A stretch of 64,000 nucleotides of DNA from DTPU01 sp963827855 (GTDB lineage Bacteria > Planctomycetota > Phycisphaerae > Sedimentisphaerales > Anaerobacaceae), in NCBI GenBank assembly GCA_963827855.1, contig CAWHBY010000001.1:806001-870000 (forward strand), in the 5' to 3' direction. Made by a program: the position numbers and the translations under genes. Under the pieces are notes generated by a model. The model did no database searches. It saw nothing but the letters and a program-made list of their open reading frames with translations, and was not told the DNA's origin. This document shows positions 55,380 to 64,000 of the stretch, one piece after another; position 1 is the stretch's first letter, and the number at the start of each line of letters is the position of its first letter.

Positions 55380-58325
55380 ATGCGCACGAAGGCAGTCTTT
55401 CTGAGTCTCTCCATCCTGATGACCTACTTGGCCCTGACCGGCGCTGCGGCAGGGGCCGACCCGAGTCTCGTGGGTTGGTGGCGGTTCGACGAGGGCAGCG
55501 GCGACGTGGCCGTGGACTCATCCAGCTATGGCAACAACGGATCGCTCCAGAACGGTCCGAAGTGGGCGGTCGGGAAGATCTCCAAGTGCTTGGAGCTGGA
55601 CGGAGTCGACGACTGCGTGGCAGTGCCTCACAATCCCATCCTGTGCGTGGACAAGGAAGTCACGGCGATGGCCTGGATCAAGGCTGCCCGGTACATCGCA
55701 CCCAACGGCGAGTCGTGGCAGGGGATCATCGGGAAACAGGAGGGACAACGATCGTACAACCTCTATACGGAGGCCACCGGAGTGCTGCACTTCAGCACGG
55801 CCGGCTACGGCGGGCTGAGTACCGCACACGTTCCGCTGAATGAGTGGGTCCACGCATGCGCCATGATTCGGGGCGGGGTGCAGGCGTACTACGTGAATGG
55901 CGAGGCGGGCGGCACCGCCGGTTCGGGCATCACGCTGCCCGGGACCGCCGACACTGCGACGTTGTACATCGGCAGGACGAACGAGGGCGCCATGCGCAGC
56001 TTCCTCGGCATGATTGACGATGTCCGGATCTACAACCGGGCGCTGAGCCAGGAAGAGGTCCAGACAGCCATGATCGGCACGCTCGGGACCTCTGCCGGCG
56101 CCCCTGTCCCCGCGGATGGCGAGAGCGATGTCCCCAGAGATTCGGTCCTGGCCTGGAGCCCGGGCGAGTTCGCCAAGACCCACGACGTGTACTTCGGTAC
56201 TGTCTTTGACGATGTCAATATGGCCAGCCGGACGAGTCCTCTGGCGGTGCTCGCGAGCCAAGGCCAGGATGTCAATAGCTATGATCCGACCGGGCTGCTC
56301 ACCTACGGGCAGACCTACTACTGGCGGGTGGATGAGGTCAATGCACCGCCGGATTCCACGGTGTTCAAGGGCAGCGTCTGGAGTTTCACGGTCGAGTCCT
56401 ATGGCTACCCCGTCAAGCCGGTCAGGGCCACTGCCTCCAGCTCCATGGCCAGCACGATGGGGCCTGATAAGACGATCGATGGGTCCGGACTCGACGCCAG
56501 CGATCAGCACTCGGTGTCTGCGTCGCAGATGTGGCTCAGCAAGAAGGGCCAGTCGCCGGTCTGGATTCAGTACGAGTTCGACAAACCCTACAAGCTGTAC
56601 GAGATGTGGGTATGGAACTCCAACCAGGCTGTGGAGACCTCGGTCGGGTTCGGCGCCAGGGAGGTGAAGGTCGAGACCTCCCTGGACGGAGCTGCCTGGA
56701 CCGCGGTCGCAGAGGTCCCGGAGTTCAGCCAGGCCACGGGCGAGCCCAACTACGTCCACAACACGACTGTCAGTCTGGGTGCCGTTGAGGCCAAGTACGT
56801 CAAGCTGACCATCAGCACCAACTGGGCGGACGGCACCAAGCAGGCGGGCCTCAGCGAGGCTAGGTTCTTCTACGTGCCGGTCAGGGCCTTTGGGCCCAGC
56901 CCGGCCAACGCCGGCACGGACGTGCCCCTGGACGGCGTCCTCAACTGGCGGCCAGGGCGTGAGGCGGCCAGCCATACCGTGTACGTCAGCAGCGACAGCA
57001 ACGCCGTAGTCCAGGCCACGGCTCCGGCCAAGACTGTCACAGACCACAGCCTCCCGCTCTCGCCGCTCGCACTGCAGTATGGCAAGACGTACTACTGGAG
57101 GGTCGACGAGGTCAATGACGCGGCCACCCCCAAGACCTGGGAAGGGGACCTGTGGAGCTTCACTGCTGCCAGGTATGGCGTTGTGGATGACTTTGAGTCG
57201 TACAATGACGTGTGCAACCGTCTCTTCTTCGCCTGGGTGGATGGCTTTGGCCACTCCGCGTCTCCTGACTGCGGCGTTGCGTACAACCCAGGCAACGCCA
57301 ACGGGTCGACCGTCGGCAACATGAATCCTCCGTTTGCGGAACGGACGATCGTCAACTCCGGAGGCCAGTCGATGCCCCTGGCGTTCGACAACTCCCGCAG
57401 CCCATTCTACTCCGAGGCCGTTCGGGAGTGGGCCTCTGCCCAGTCCTGGACCGGCGGCGGGGCAGATACCCTGGTCGTCTACCTCCGTGGGGTGCCTGCC
57501 GCCTTTGTTGAGACTTCCCCTGGGAACATCATCATGAACGGGACAGGCACCGACATCTGGGATGCCTCCGACCAGTTCCGCTTTGTGTACAAGGCCCTCA
57601 AGGGAAACGGCTCGATCACTGCCAAGGTGAACAATGTGGCCAACACGCACGCGTGGGCCAAGGCGGGCGTCATGATCCGCGAGAGCATGGAGGCGGGTTC
57701 CACGCACGCCATGACCGTCATTTCCGCCAGCAGCGGTGCGTCCTTCCAACGCCGCACCGCGGCCAACGACGCCAGCGGCAGCACGGACGTCGCAGGCCTG
57801 GCAGCACCCTATTGGGTCAAGGTGACCCGCACGGGTAGCACCTTCACCGCCCAAACCTCTGCAGACGGAGTCACCTGGGCGGACGTCACGGCCTCTCCTG
57901 CAGTGACGATCCCCATGGCAAACGATACCTTCATCGGTCTGGCTGTGACCAGCCACGCTGCGGAGGTGGTGTGCGGAGCCACGTTCTCGAACGTCTCGAC
58001 CACGGGCAACGTGACCGGCCAGTGGCAGGTCGCTGAGGTCGGGGCACCGCAGGCGGCGGGCAACACGCCGGAGGCATTCTACGTCGCCCTGCAGGATGGC
58101 GCAGCCAAGACGGCCGTCGTGACCCACCCGGAAACCAGCGTGATCGCCACAGGCGCCTGGCAGCAGTGGAACATCCCCCTCAGCCAGTTCAGCTCGGCAG
58201 GGATCAACCTGGGAGCCGTGAAAAGGATGACCATCGGGGTCGGAGATCGCAGTTCGCCCAGGGCCGGTGGTTCGGGCAAGCTGTACATCGACGACATCCG
58301 GCTGACCCGTTTGGCTGTACCCTAG
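55380..58325 (+). CDS. Secreted LamG - FN3-like - discoidin protein (paralogue 1)
   Basis: The 981-residue protein has a signal peptide (AVFLSLSILMTYLALTGAAA). Domain order: LamG (about 28-235: LVGWWRFDEGSGDVAVDSSS, DDVRIYNRALSQEEV), an FN3-like module (about 245-340: TYYWRVDEVNAPP), F5/8 type C discoidin (about 343-500: MWLSKKGQSPVWIQYEFD), a second FN3-like module (about 503-600), then a beta-rich C-terminal region ending in a concanavalin-like part (GNVTGQWQVAEVG, GKLYIDDIRLTR). It is probably an extracellular glycan-binding protein; no catalytic motif or PEP-CTERM tail is seen. The GAAGGAGG start signal and the signal peptide fix the ATG. Confidence 0.86.
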   Translation: MRTKAVFLSLSILMTYLALTGAAAGADPSLVGWWRFDEGSGDVAVDSSSYGNNGSLQNGPKWAVGKISKCLELDGVDDCVAVPHNPILCVDKEVTAMAWIKAARYIAPNGESWQGIIGKQEGQRSYNLYTEATGVLHFSTAGYGGLSTAHVPLNEWVHACAMIRGGVQAYYVNGEAGGTAGSGITLPGTADTATLYIGRTNEGAMRSFLGMIDDVRIYNRALSQEEVQTAMIGTLGTSAGAPVPADGESDVPRDSVLAWSPGEFAKTHDVYFGTVFDDVNMASRTSPLAVLASQGQDVNSYDPTGLLTYGQTYYWRVDEVNAPPDSTVFKGSVWSFTVESYGYPVKPVRATASSSMASTMGPDKTIDGSGLDASDQHSVSASQMWLSKKGQSPVWIQYEFDKPYKLYEMWVWNSNQAVETSVGFGAREVKVETSLDGAAWTAVAEVPEFSQATGEPNYVHNTTVSLGAVEAKYVKLTISTNWADGTKQAGLSEARFFYVPVRAFGPSPANAGTDVPLDGVLNWRPGREAASHTVYVSSDSNAVVQATAPAKTVTDHSLPLSPLALQYGKTYYWRVDEVNDAATPKTWEGDLWSFTAARYGVVDDFESYNDVCNRLFFAWVDGFGHSASPDCGVAYNPGNANGSTVGNMNPPFAERTIVNSGGQSMPLAFDNSRSPFYSEAVREWASAQSWTGGGADTLVVYLRGVPAAFVETSPGNIIMNGTGTDIWDASDQFRFVYKALKGNGSITAKVNNVANTHAWAKAGVMIRESMEAGSTHAMTVISASSGASFQRRTAANDASGSTDVAGLAAPYWVKVTRTGSTFTAQTSADGVTWADVTASPAVTIPMANDTFIGLAVTSHAAEVVCGATFSNVSTTGNVTGQWQVAEVGAPQAAGNTPEAFYVALQDGAAKTAVVTHPETSVIATGAWQQWNIPLSQFSSAGINLGAVKRMTIGVGDRSSPRAGGSGKLYIDDIRLTRLAVP

Positions 58326-58356
58326 GCCTCGGATCGGCGGCCTCGTGACTTGGCAG

Positions 58357-58643
58357 TTGCGGACCTGTGGTGAGTATGGTATTAATAGGATCGGTCGCGT
58401 GTGTGGCCCCCGGTCGTGACTTGCCGTGGCGGCAGATCGTCAGGCGTCATGCCCCCAAGGGGTGAAATCGCGTGCCGCGGCCGAGTTGGAGGCCCTGATG
58501 CCATGCTTTCCGGGCACAAGGGGAACTTGGGTGTGCCGTCCTGTCGCATGTCAGAACTTTTCTGTCCCGGCCAATCCCGGCCGTGGGGCAGGCCTATCCG
58601 TGCAAAACCCCAAGAGTGGATTCCTTTCTGAAGGAGGATAACC
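58357..58643 (+). promoter_or_regulatory. Promoter and conserved long 5' leader, copy 2
   Basis: TTGCGG (58357-58362) and TATTAA (58380-58385) are spaced by 17 bp, in the same position relative to the leader as in copy 1. The leader keeps GAGTTGGAGGCCCT and CAAGGGGAACTTGGGTGTGC. Stems GGCC/GGCC and GGCACA/TGTGCC match the copy 1 stems, with C-to-U changes that retain pairing. GAAGGAGG precedes ATG 58644. Confidence 0.55.
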
Positions 58644-61459
58644 ATGTTCAAGAAGGCCGTACTGCTCGTCGTGTTGGCGACCGTTGGCTCGGCGGTCCTG
58701 AATGATGTCGCGTCTGGGCAACTGCCCACCAACCTGGTGGTGAATCCGAGCTTCGAGGAGGACGAGCCCATCGGAGGCGAGTACGTCAACTGGTGGACCT
58801 GGGGTCAGGACGCCGGTCTCAATTCCACCGCAGCCTTCGACACGACCGATTTTGCTGACGGTGAGAGGAGCCTCCGCGTGGTGCCCAAGGGGAGCACCAA
58901 CTGGTGGTTCATCGTGGCGTACTCGACCCTCTCAGTCGGGACGGGCGAGGACTGTACGGTGAGCTTCTGGGTCAAGGCCGACCAGCCGCGCGTCGTGGGT
59001 GCACAGCTCAAGGCGACGGACAACACATCAGGGGCCTGGGGATACACGGACTTCCAGGTCACGACCGAATGGGCTGAGTACACCTTCACCGCCAAGCCCG
59101 CCAACGGCAGTCTGAAGCTCGAGCTCATGTGCGCAGGGTCTGAGGTTCCCTTCTGGCTGGATTTCGTTTGGGTCTATGCGGGGGCCTATGTGCCGGGCAT
59201 CAGGCCTTCGGGCCTGTCCAAGGGGCCGGCCGCCGATCCATCGCCTGCCGCGGGGGCAACCGATGTGCCGCGTGACGCGGCACTTGCCTGGAAGGCGGGC
59301 GAGTTCGCCAAGACCCACGACGTGTACCTGGGTGAGGCCTTCGACGACGTCAACAACGCCAGCAGGACAGACCCTCGCGGTGTCTTGGCCAGTCAGGGCC
59401 AGGATGCGGCTACCTTTGAACCGGCCGGTGTGTTCGCCTTTGGCAAGACCTACACCTGGCGGGTCGACGAGGTGAATGCCGCACCCGATGGCTTCATCTA
59501 CAAGGGGGACGCCTGGAGTTTCACGGTCGAGCCCTATGGATACCCGGTCACCCCCGTCAAGGCCACCGCCTCCAGCTCGATGGCCAGCACCATGGGACCC
59601 GAGAAGACCATCGATGGGTCCGGCTTCGATGCCATGGACCAGCACGGGACGTCTGCGTCCCAGATGTGGCTGAGCAAGAAGGGGCAGTCTCCGGTCTGGA
59701 TCCAGTATGAGTTCGACAGCGTGTACAGGCTGTACCAGATGTGGGTGTGGAACTCCAATCAGCAGATCGAGCAGGCGGTCGGCTTTGGCGCCAAGGACGT
59801 GAAGATCGAGACCTCCACGGATGGCGCAACCTGGACCAGCCTGGCCGATGTCCCCCAGTTCAGCCAAGCCAGCGGTGAGCCGAACTACGTGCACAACACG
59901 ACCGTCGACCTCAGGGCGCAGAGGCCAAGTACGTCAAGCTGACCGTCAGCGCCAACTGGGCGGACGGCACCAAGCAGGGGGGGTTGGCTGAGGTGCGGTT
60001 CTTCTACGTGCCGGTCAAGGCCTTCGGGCCGAGCCCTGCCTCCGGCTCCTCATCCGTGGCTCTCGACGCCACGCTGAACTGGCGGCCGGGCAGGTGGGCA
60101 GCCAGGCACGTGGTCTACGTGAGTGCGGACATGGAGGCCGTGGCAGAGGCTACGGCCCCGGCCAAGACCCTCACCGAGCACAGCCTGGCCCTGGCCTCTA
60201 TGGACCTCCAGTACGGCAGGACGTACTACTGGAGGGTCGACGAGGTCAACGACGCGCTGACGCCCGGCAGTTGGCAGGGCGGCATCTGGAGCTTCAGCAC
60301 GATCGGCTACGCTGTGGTGGACGACTTCGAGGCGTACAATGACACGTGCAGCCGCGTGTTCTTCAGTTGGATCGACGGATTCGGCCACTCGGGTTCCGCG
60401 GACTGCGGGGTGGCTGCCAGTTCGGGCAATGCCACCGGGTCCACCGTGGGCAACGTCTCTGCCCCGTTTGCAGAGAGGACCATCACCCACGGCGGCAGAC
60501 AGTCCATGCCTCTGGCTTTCGACAACACAAAGAGCCCGTTCTATTCCGAGGCCCAGCGGGAGTGGAGCTCTTCGCAGGCCTGGACGGGTGGCGGGCTCGA
60601 CACCCTGGCCGTCTGGCTTCGGGGCGATGCCCCAGCGTTCTTGGAGGCCTCGCCGGGCCGCATCCTGATGAACGGTACAGGCACGGATATCTGGGGCGCC
60701 ACCGATCAGTTCCGGTTCGCCTACAAGGTGCTCAAGGGCAACGGCTCGATCCTCGCCAGGGTCGACAGCGTGGCCAACACCGATGCATGGGCCAAGGCCG
60801 GCGTGATGATCCGTGAGAGCGTGGATTCGGCGTCCTCGCATGCCATGACCGTCGTGTCGCCCACCAGTGGCGCGTCGTTCCAGCGCCGTATGGCGACCGC
60901 AGGCGACAGCACCAGCACGGACGTCACGGGCCTGGCATCGCCCTATTGGGTGAAAGTGACCCGCAATGGCAGTACATTCACGGCCCAGGGCTCGGCGGAC
61001 GGGGTCGCCTGGTCTGACATGACGGTCACGCCCGCAGTCACCATCACCATGGCCAACGACGTGCTCATCGGCCTGGCTGTGACCAGCCACACGGCCACAG
61101 CGGTGTGCGGGGCCGCGTTCTCGAACGTCTCGACCACAGGGAACGTCACCGGCCAATGGCAGGTGGCGGAGGTGGGAGCTCCGCAGGCCATCGGCAACTC
61201 GCCCGAGACCTTCTATGTGTCATTGCAGGATGCGACAGGCAGGGCAAAGACTGTGACCTGCACAGACCCTACGATGATCGCCACAGGCGCCTGGCAGCAG
61301 TGGAGCATCCCGTTCAGTCAGTTCAGCTCTGCGGGGGTGGATCTCAGGCAGGTCAAGAAGTTGGTTATCGGCGTGGGGGACCGCGACTCGCCGAGGGCGG
61401 GTAGTGCGGGCAAGCTGTACCTAGACGACATCCGCCTGACCAGATCGGTCGAGCCCTGA
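58644..61459 (+). CDS. Secreted CBM - FN3-like - discoidin protein (paralogue 2), frameshifted
   Basis: A signal peptide is followed by a CBM4/9-like domain (about 28-190: NLVVNPSFEEDEPIGGEYVN) in place of LamG, then the same FN3-like, discoidin, FN3-like and C-terminal modules as paralogue 1. The first frame stops at 59942 after VDLRAQRPSTSS. From about 59912 the -1 frame continues as GAEAKYVKLTVSANWADGTK to 61459. Adding one G (CAGGGCGC to CAGGGGCGC) restores 938 residues and the paralogue alignment. Its role is presumably glycan binding outside the cell. Confidence 0.84.
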
Positions 61460-61827
61460 CGAGTGGCAGTGGATCTTCGCAAAATGGTTAAGAAAAAACG
61501 CGATTGTGAATTGTTCCTACTGTTCCAGATATACGATAATACCTAAGTACATGACAAATTAGGCAAAGTCCGTAAACTGTTTCGATGTCCTCCAAGGTCC
61601 CGGAGGCTAGTAAGGGATCTGTCTCGGGACAGGACGCCAATGCGACAAACCGTGTTCTGGCAGGATGTCTGGAGGTTGGATCAGAATCACGGATGGGCGT
61701 TGTCTACCTGTCCTGAGGTCGTGCGGGCGGATGGAAGCTGAGGTTTCCGGGAGGGAGGGAGAGCTTTGGTGCGTTACCAGAGCGCGGTTGTGTCGGCCTA
61801 GAGTTGAAGATTGAAGGAGGTCCACTG
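61460..61827 (+). promoter_or_regulatory. Upstream region of paralogue 3 with a candidate promoter
   Basis: This 368-bp gap is more AT-rich at its left end. TTGTTC (61511-61516) and GATAAT (61535-61540) are 18 bp apart and would give a leader of about 280 bases. The leader does not obviously match those of paralogues 1 and 2. GAAGGAGG precedes ATG 61828. I see no gene in it. Confidence 0.4.
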
Positions 61828-64000
61828 ATGTGTAAGAAACTGTGCTGTGTGGTACTAGCGCTGGGCCTGATGGGCTCTACCCTGGCCAGCGACAAGATGG
61901 TGGGGTGGTGGAAGTTCGATGAGACCGAAGGCACCAACGCGGTGGATTCCTCAGGCAGTGGCAATCCGGCAACAGTCGTCGGCGGAGCAACGTGGGCGGC
62001 CGGCCAGATCAACGGCGCGGTAAAGCTCGATGGAAGCAACGGCCACGTGACCCTGCCGATCGGATCGTTGATCGCCAGCCTGAGCGGCAGCTCGACCTTC
62101 TCGGCCTGGGTCAACTGGACCTCGGGCGCGTCGTGGTGCCGAGTCTTCGACATTGGCACGGGCACGAACGTCAATATGTTTCTCACCCCTGCGCAAGGCA
62201 CGGCCGGCAACATGCGTTTTGCCATCACGGTCGGCGGCAACGGAGCGGAGTCACAGTTGACCGCCGGGGCCATGCTGGGCTCGGGCTGGCACCACCTTGC
62301 AGTGGTGATCGATGGCACCTCCAGGCAGATGGTGCTCTATCGTGACGGTCTGGTCGCCGCTACCGCAGCGACCAACACCCTCCCCAGTCAACTGGGCAAC
62401 ACGACCCAGAACTGGCTCGGCCGGTCGCAGTACAGTGCGGACGGCTACTTCAACGGCCTGATGGACGACTTCCGCATCTATGACGAGGCCGTGAGCCAGG
62501 ACACCGTCCAGAACGTGATCATGCCCGGCCTGGGTCCCAACCTGGGCATCGCCACGTGGGCGTCACCCGAGAACAAGAGCGTGGACGTACCTCGCGACGT
62601 CGTGTTGGGCTGGATGGCCGGACCCTATGCGGCCACGCATGATGTGTTCCTCGGGACTGCCTATGACGACGTGAACAACGCCACTGCGGCCGGCAACGGC
62701 GTCGTGGCCAGCATCGGCCAGACGGCCACGTCCTATGATCCCGCCGGTCTGCTTGACTTTGGCCAGACCTATTACTGGCGTGTGGATGAGATCAACGTCC
62801 CCAGCAACCCCGGTACTTTCAAGGGCGACGTCTGGAAGTTCACGAGCGAGACCTATGGCTATGTCGTCAAGCCGGCGAAGGCCACGGCCTCCAGCGTTCT
62901 GAGCAGTCTGATGGGCCCTGAGAAGACGATCGATGGGTCTGGAATGGATGGCCTGGATCAGCATGGCACCTCCGCCACGCAGATGTGGCTGAGCAAGAAG
63001 AACGTGTCGCCGGTCTGGATACAGTATGAGTTTGACCAGCCGTACCAGCTTCATCAGATGTGGGTCTGGAACACCAACCAGGCGGTTGAGCAGTCCGTGG
63101 GCTTTGGCGCCCAGGACGTGACGGTTGAGACCTCCGTGGACGGTTCCGCGTGGACGGCCGTGCCCAATGTCCCGAAGTTCGAGCAGGCGACCGGAGAGCC
63201 GAACTACACCCACAACACGACCGTGGACTTCGGCGGTGTCCAGGCCAAGTTCGTCAAACTGACCGTTACGACCAACTGGGCAGACGGCACCAAGCAGGCC
63301 GGCCTGGCTGAGGTTCGGTTCTTCTACGTGCCGGTCAAGGCCTATTCGCCGACCCCCGCCACTGGAGCCACGGATGTGGCCATCGACTCGGCCCTGAACT
63401 GGAGGCCCGGTCGCCAGGCAGTCAAGCACGAGATCTACTTCAGTGCTGACGCGGCCGCCGTCACCGGCGGCACGGCCCTGGCCAAGACCCAGGCAGAGCA
63501 CACCCTGAACCTGGCCACTCTGAATCCTGACTATGCCACGACCTACTACTGGAAGGTCAATGAGGTCAACGACGCGGCCACCCCGAAGTCCTGGGAAGGC
63601 GATCTGTGGAGCTTCTCGACTCCTGAGTACGGCGTCGTGGATGACTTCGAGTCGTACGATGACAACTGCAAGAGGATCTTCTTCTCGTGGGTCGACGGGT
63701 TTGGCTTCTCCGAAGTGGCCAAGTGCAAGGTGACCGCCTCCTCGGGCAATGGCACCGGTTCCACGGTGGGCAATGCCGCACCGCCGTTTGCCGAGATGAC
63801 CATCGTGCATGGTGGCGTGCAGTCCATGCCCATGGCCTATGACAACTCCGCTGCCGCCACTTCCGAGGCGGCCCGGACTTTCGCCGTGGCCCAGGACTGG
63901 ACCAAGGGCGGCGCCAAGACCTTGGTGCTGTTCTTCCGCGGCGCAGTGGACAACACAGCCGCACAGCTCTACGTGAAGATCAACGGCACCAAGGTAGATT
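61828..64000 (+). CDS. Secreted LamG - FN3-like - discoidin protein (paralogue 3), runs off the window
   Basis: The open frame starts at ATG 61828 and has no stop by the window end (724 codons). A signal peptide (CCVVLALGLMGSTLA) is followed by LamG (about 25-230: MVGWWKFDETEGTNAVDSSG, MDDFRIYDEAVSQDTV), FN3-like (YYWRVDEINVPSNPG), discoidin (MWLSKKNVSPVWIQYEFDQP) and a second FN3-like module (YYWKVNEVNDAATPK), then the VVDDFESYDDNCKRIFFSWV region shared by all three paralogues. It is the most diverged of the three. The remaining C-terminal part lies outside. Confidence 0.86.
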   Translation, partial: MCKKLCCVVLALGLMGSTLASDKMVGWWKFDETEGTNAVDSSGSGNPATVVGGATWAAGQINGAVKLDGSNGHVTLPIGSLIASLSGSSTFSAWVNWTSGASWCRVFDIGTGTNVNMFLTPAQGTAGNMRFAITVGGNGAESQLTAGAMLGSGWHHLAVVIDGTSRQMVLYRDGLVAATAATNTLPSQLGNTTQNWLGRSQYSADGYFNGLMDDFRIYDEAVSQDTVQNVIMPGLGPNLGIATWASPENKSVDVPRDVVLGWMAGPYAATHDVFLGTAYDDVNNATAAGNGVVASIGQTATSYDPAGLLDFGQTYYWRVDEINVPSNPGTFKGDVWKFTSETYGYVVKPAKATASSVLSSLMGPEKTIDGSGMDGLDQHGTSATQMWLSKKNVSPVWIQYEFDQPYQLHQMWVWNTNQAVEQSVGFGAQDVTVETSVDGSAWTAVPNVPKFEQATGEPNYTHNTTVDFGGVQAKFVKLTVTTNWADGTKQAGLAEVRFFYVPVKAYSPTPATGATDVAIDSALNWRPGRQAVKHEIYFSADAAAVTGGTALAKTQAEHTLNLATLNPDYATTYYWKVNEVNDAATPKSWEGDLWSFSTPEYGVVDDFESYDDNCKRIFFSWVDGFGFSEVAKCKVTASSGNGTGSTVGNAAPPFAEMTIVHGGVQSMPMAYDNSAAATSEAARTFAVAQDWTKGGAKTLVLFFRGAVDNTAAQLYVKINGTKVD

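Noticed and set aside
55568..58127. Long reverse-strand frame opposite paralogue 1
   Set aside because: It is the shadow of a GC-rich coding strand; composition and absence of domains show it is not a gene. Similar shadows oppose the other large genes.

Overview
The window is GC-rich bacterial chromosome and most resembles an anaerobic or facultative member of the Planctomycetota (Phycisphaerae-like); this placement is inferred, not proven. The indications are an exosortase fused to an EpsI-type domain in an exopolysaccharide locus, several large secreted proteins built from LamG, discoidin (F5/8 type C) and PA14 modules, an oxygen-sensitive hybrid cluster protein, and a 23S-5S rRNA unit with no 16S gene beside it. 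Layout: 0.3-6.4 kb holds a MerR-type regulator, a GAF-GGDEF diguanylate cyclase, a secreted cyclophilin, then an Rrf2 regulator with hcp and a ferredoxin under a promoter that carries an Rrf2-type operator. 6.6-17.9 kb is an exopolysaccharide/exosortase operon: Wza-like export lipoprotein, exosortase-EpsI, a giant TPR protein and a Wzz/BY-kinase-like protein. 18-28.5 kb has a PtsN-like protein, a GH2 glycosidase, a heme-motif beta-propeller lipoprotein paired with a membrane TPR protein, a secreted protein of unknown function, a cysteine-free redoxin and a small aspartic protease.

28.5-34.75 kb is a reverse-strand trp operon, trpL-E-G-D-F-B-A, without trpC. Its regulatory region can be read directly: a TTGACA/TATCAT promoter, an 18-residue leader peptide containing Trp-Arg-Trp, and an intrinsic terminator before trpE, i.e. 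a classical attenuator whose leader peptide starts almost at the predicted transcript start.

34.8-49 kb is accessory sequence: four copies or remnants of one GFA-family gene, dispersed REP-like repeats, an integron-cassette-like SnoaL gene, a PA14/LamG secreted protein, a lipoprotein hydrolase, and a defence-like cluster of an FRG-domain gene, an hsdS remnant and two overlapping DUF262 genes, one of them with a DUF1524-type HNH end. 49-55 kb returns to core genes: manC abutting tRNA-Arg, a small inverted-repeat (MITE-like) element, tRNA-Ile, tRNA-Ala, 23S, 5S, a terminator and ruvX.

55-64 kb carries three tandem paralogous secreted LamG/CBM-FN3-discoidin proteins, the last running off the window. 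Two of them share a conserved long 5' leader that looks like structured RNA. Three genes (Rrf2, TPR protein, second discoidin paralogue) are each broken by what looks like one missing base in a short G or C run, so assembly error should be considered before calling them pseudogenes.
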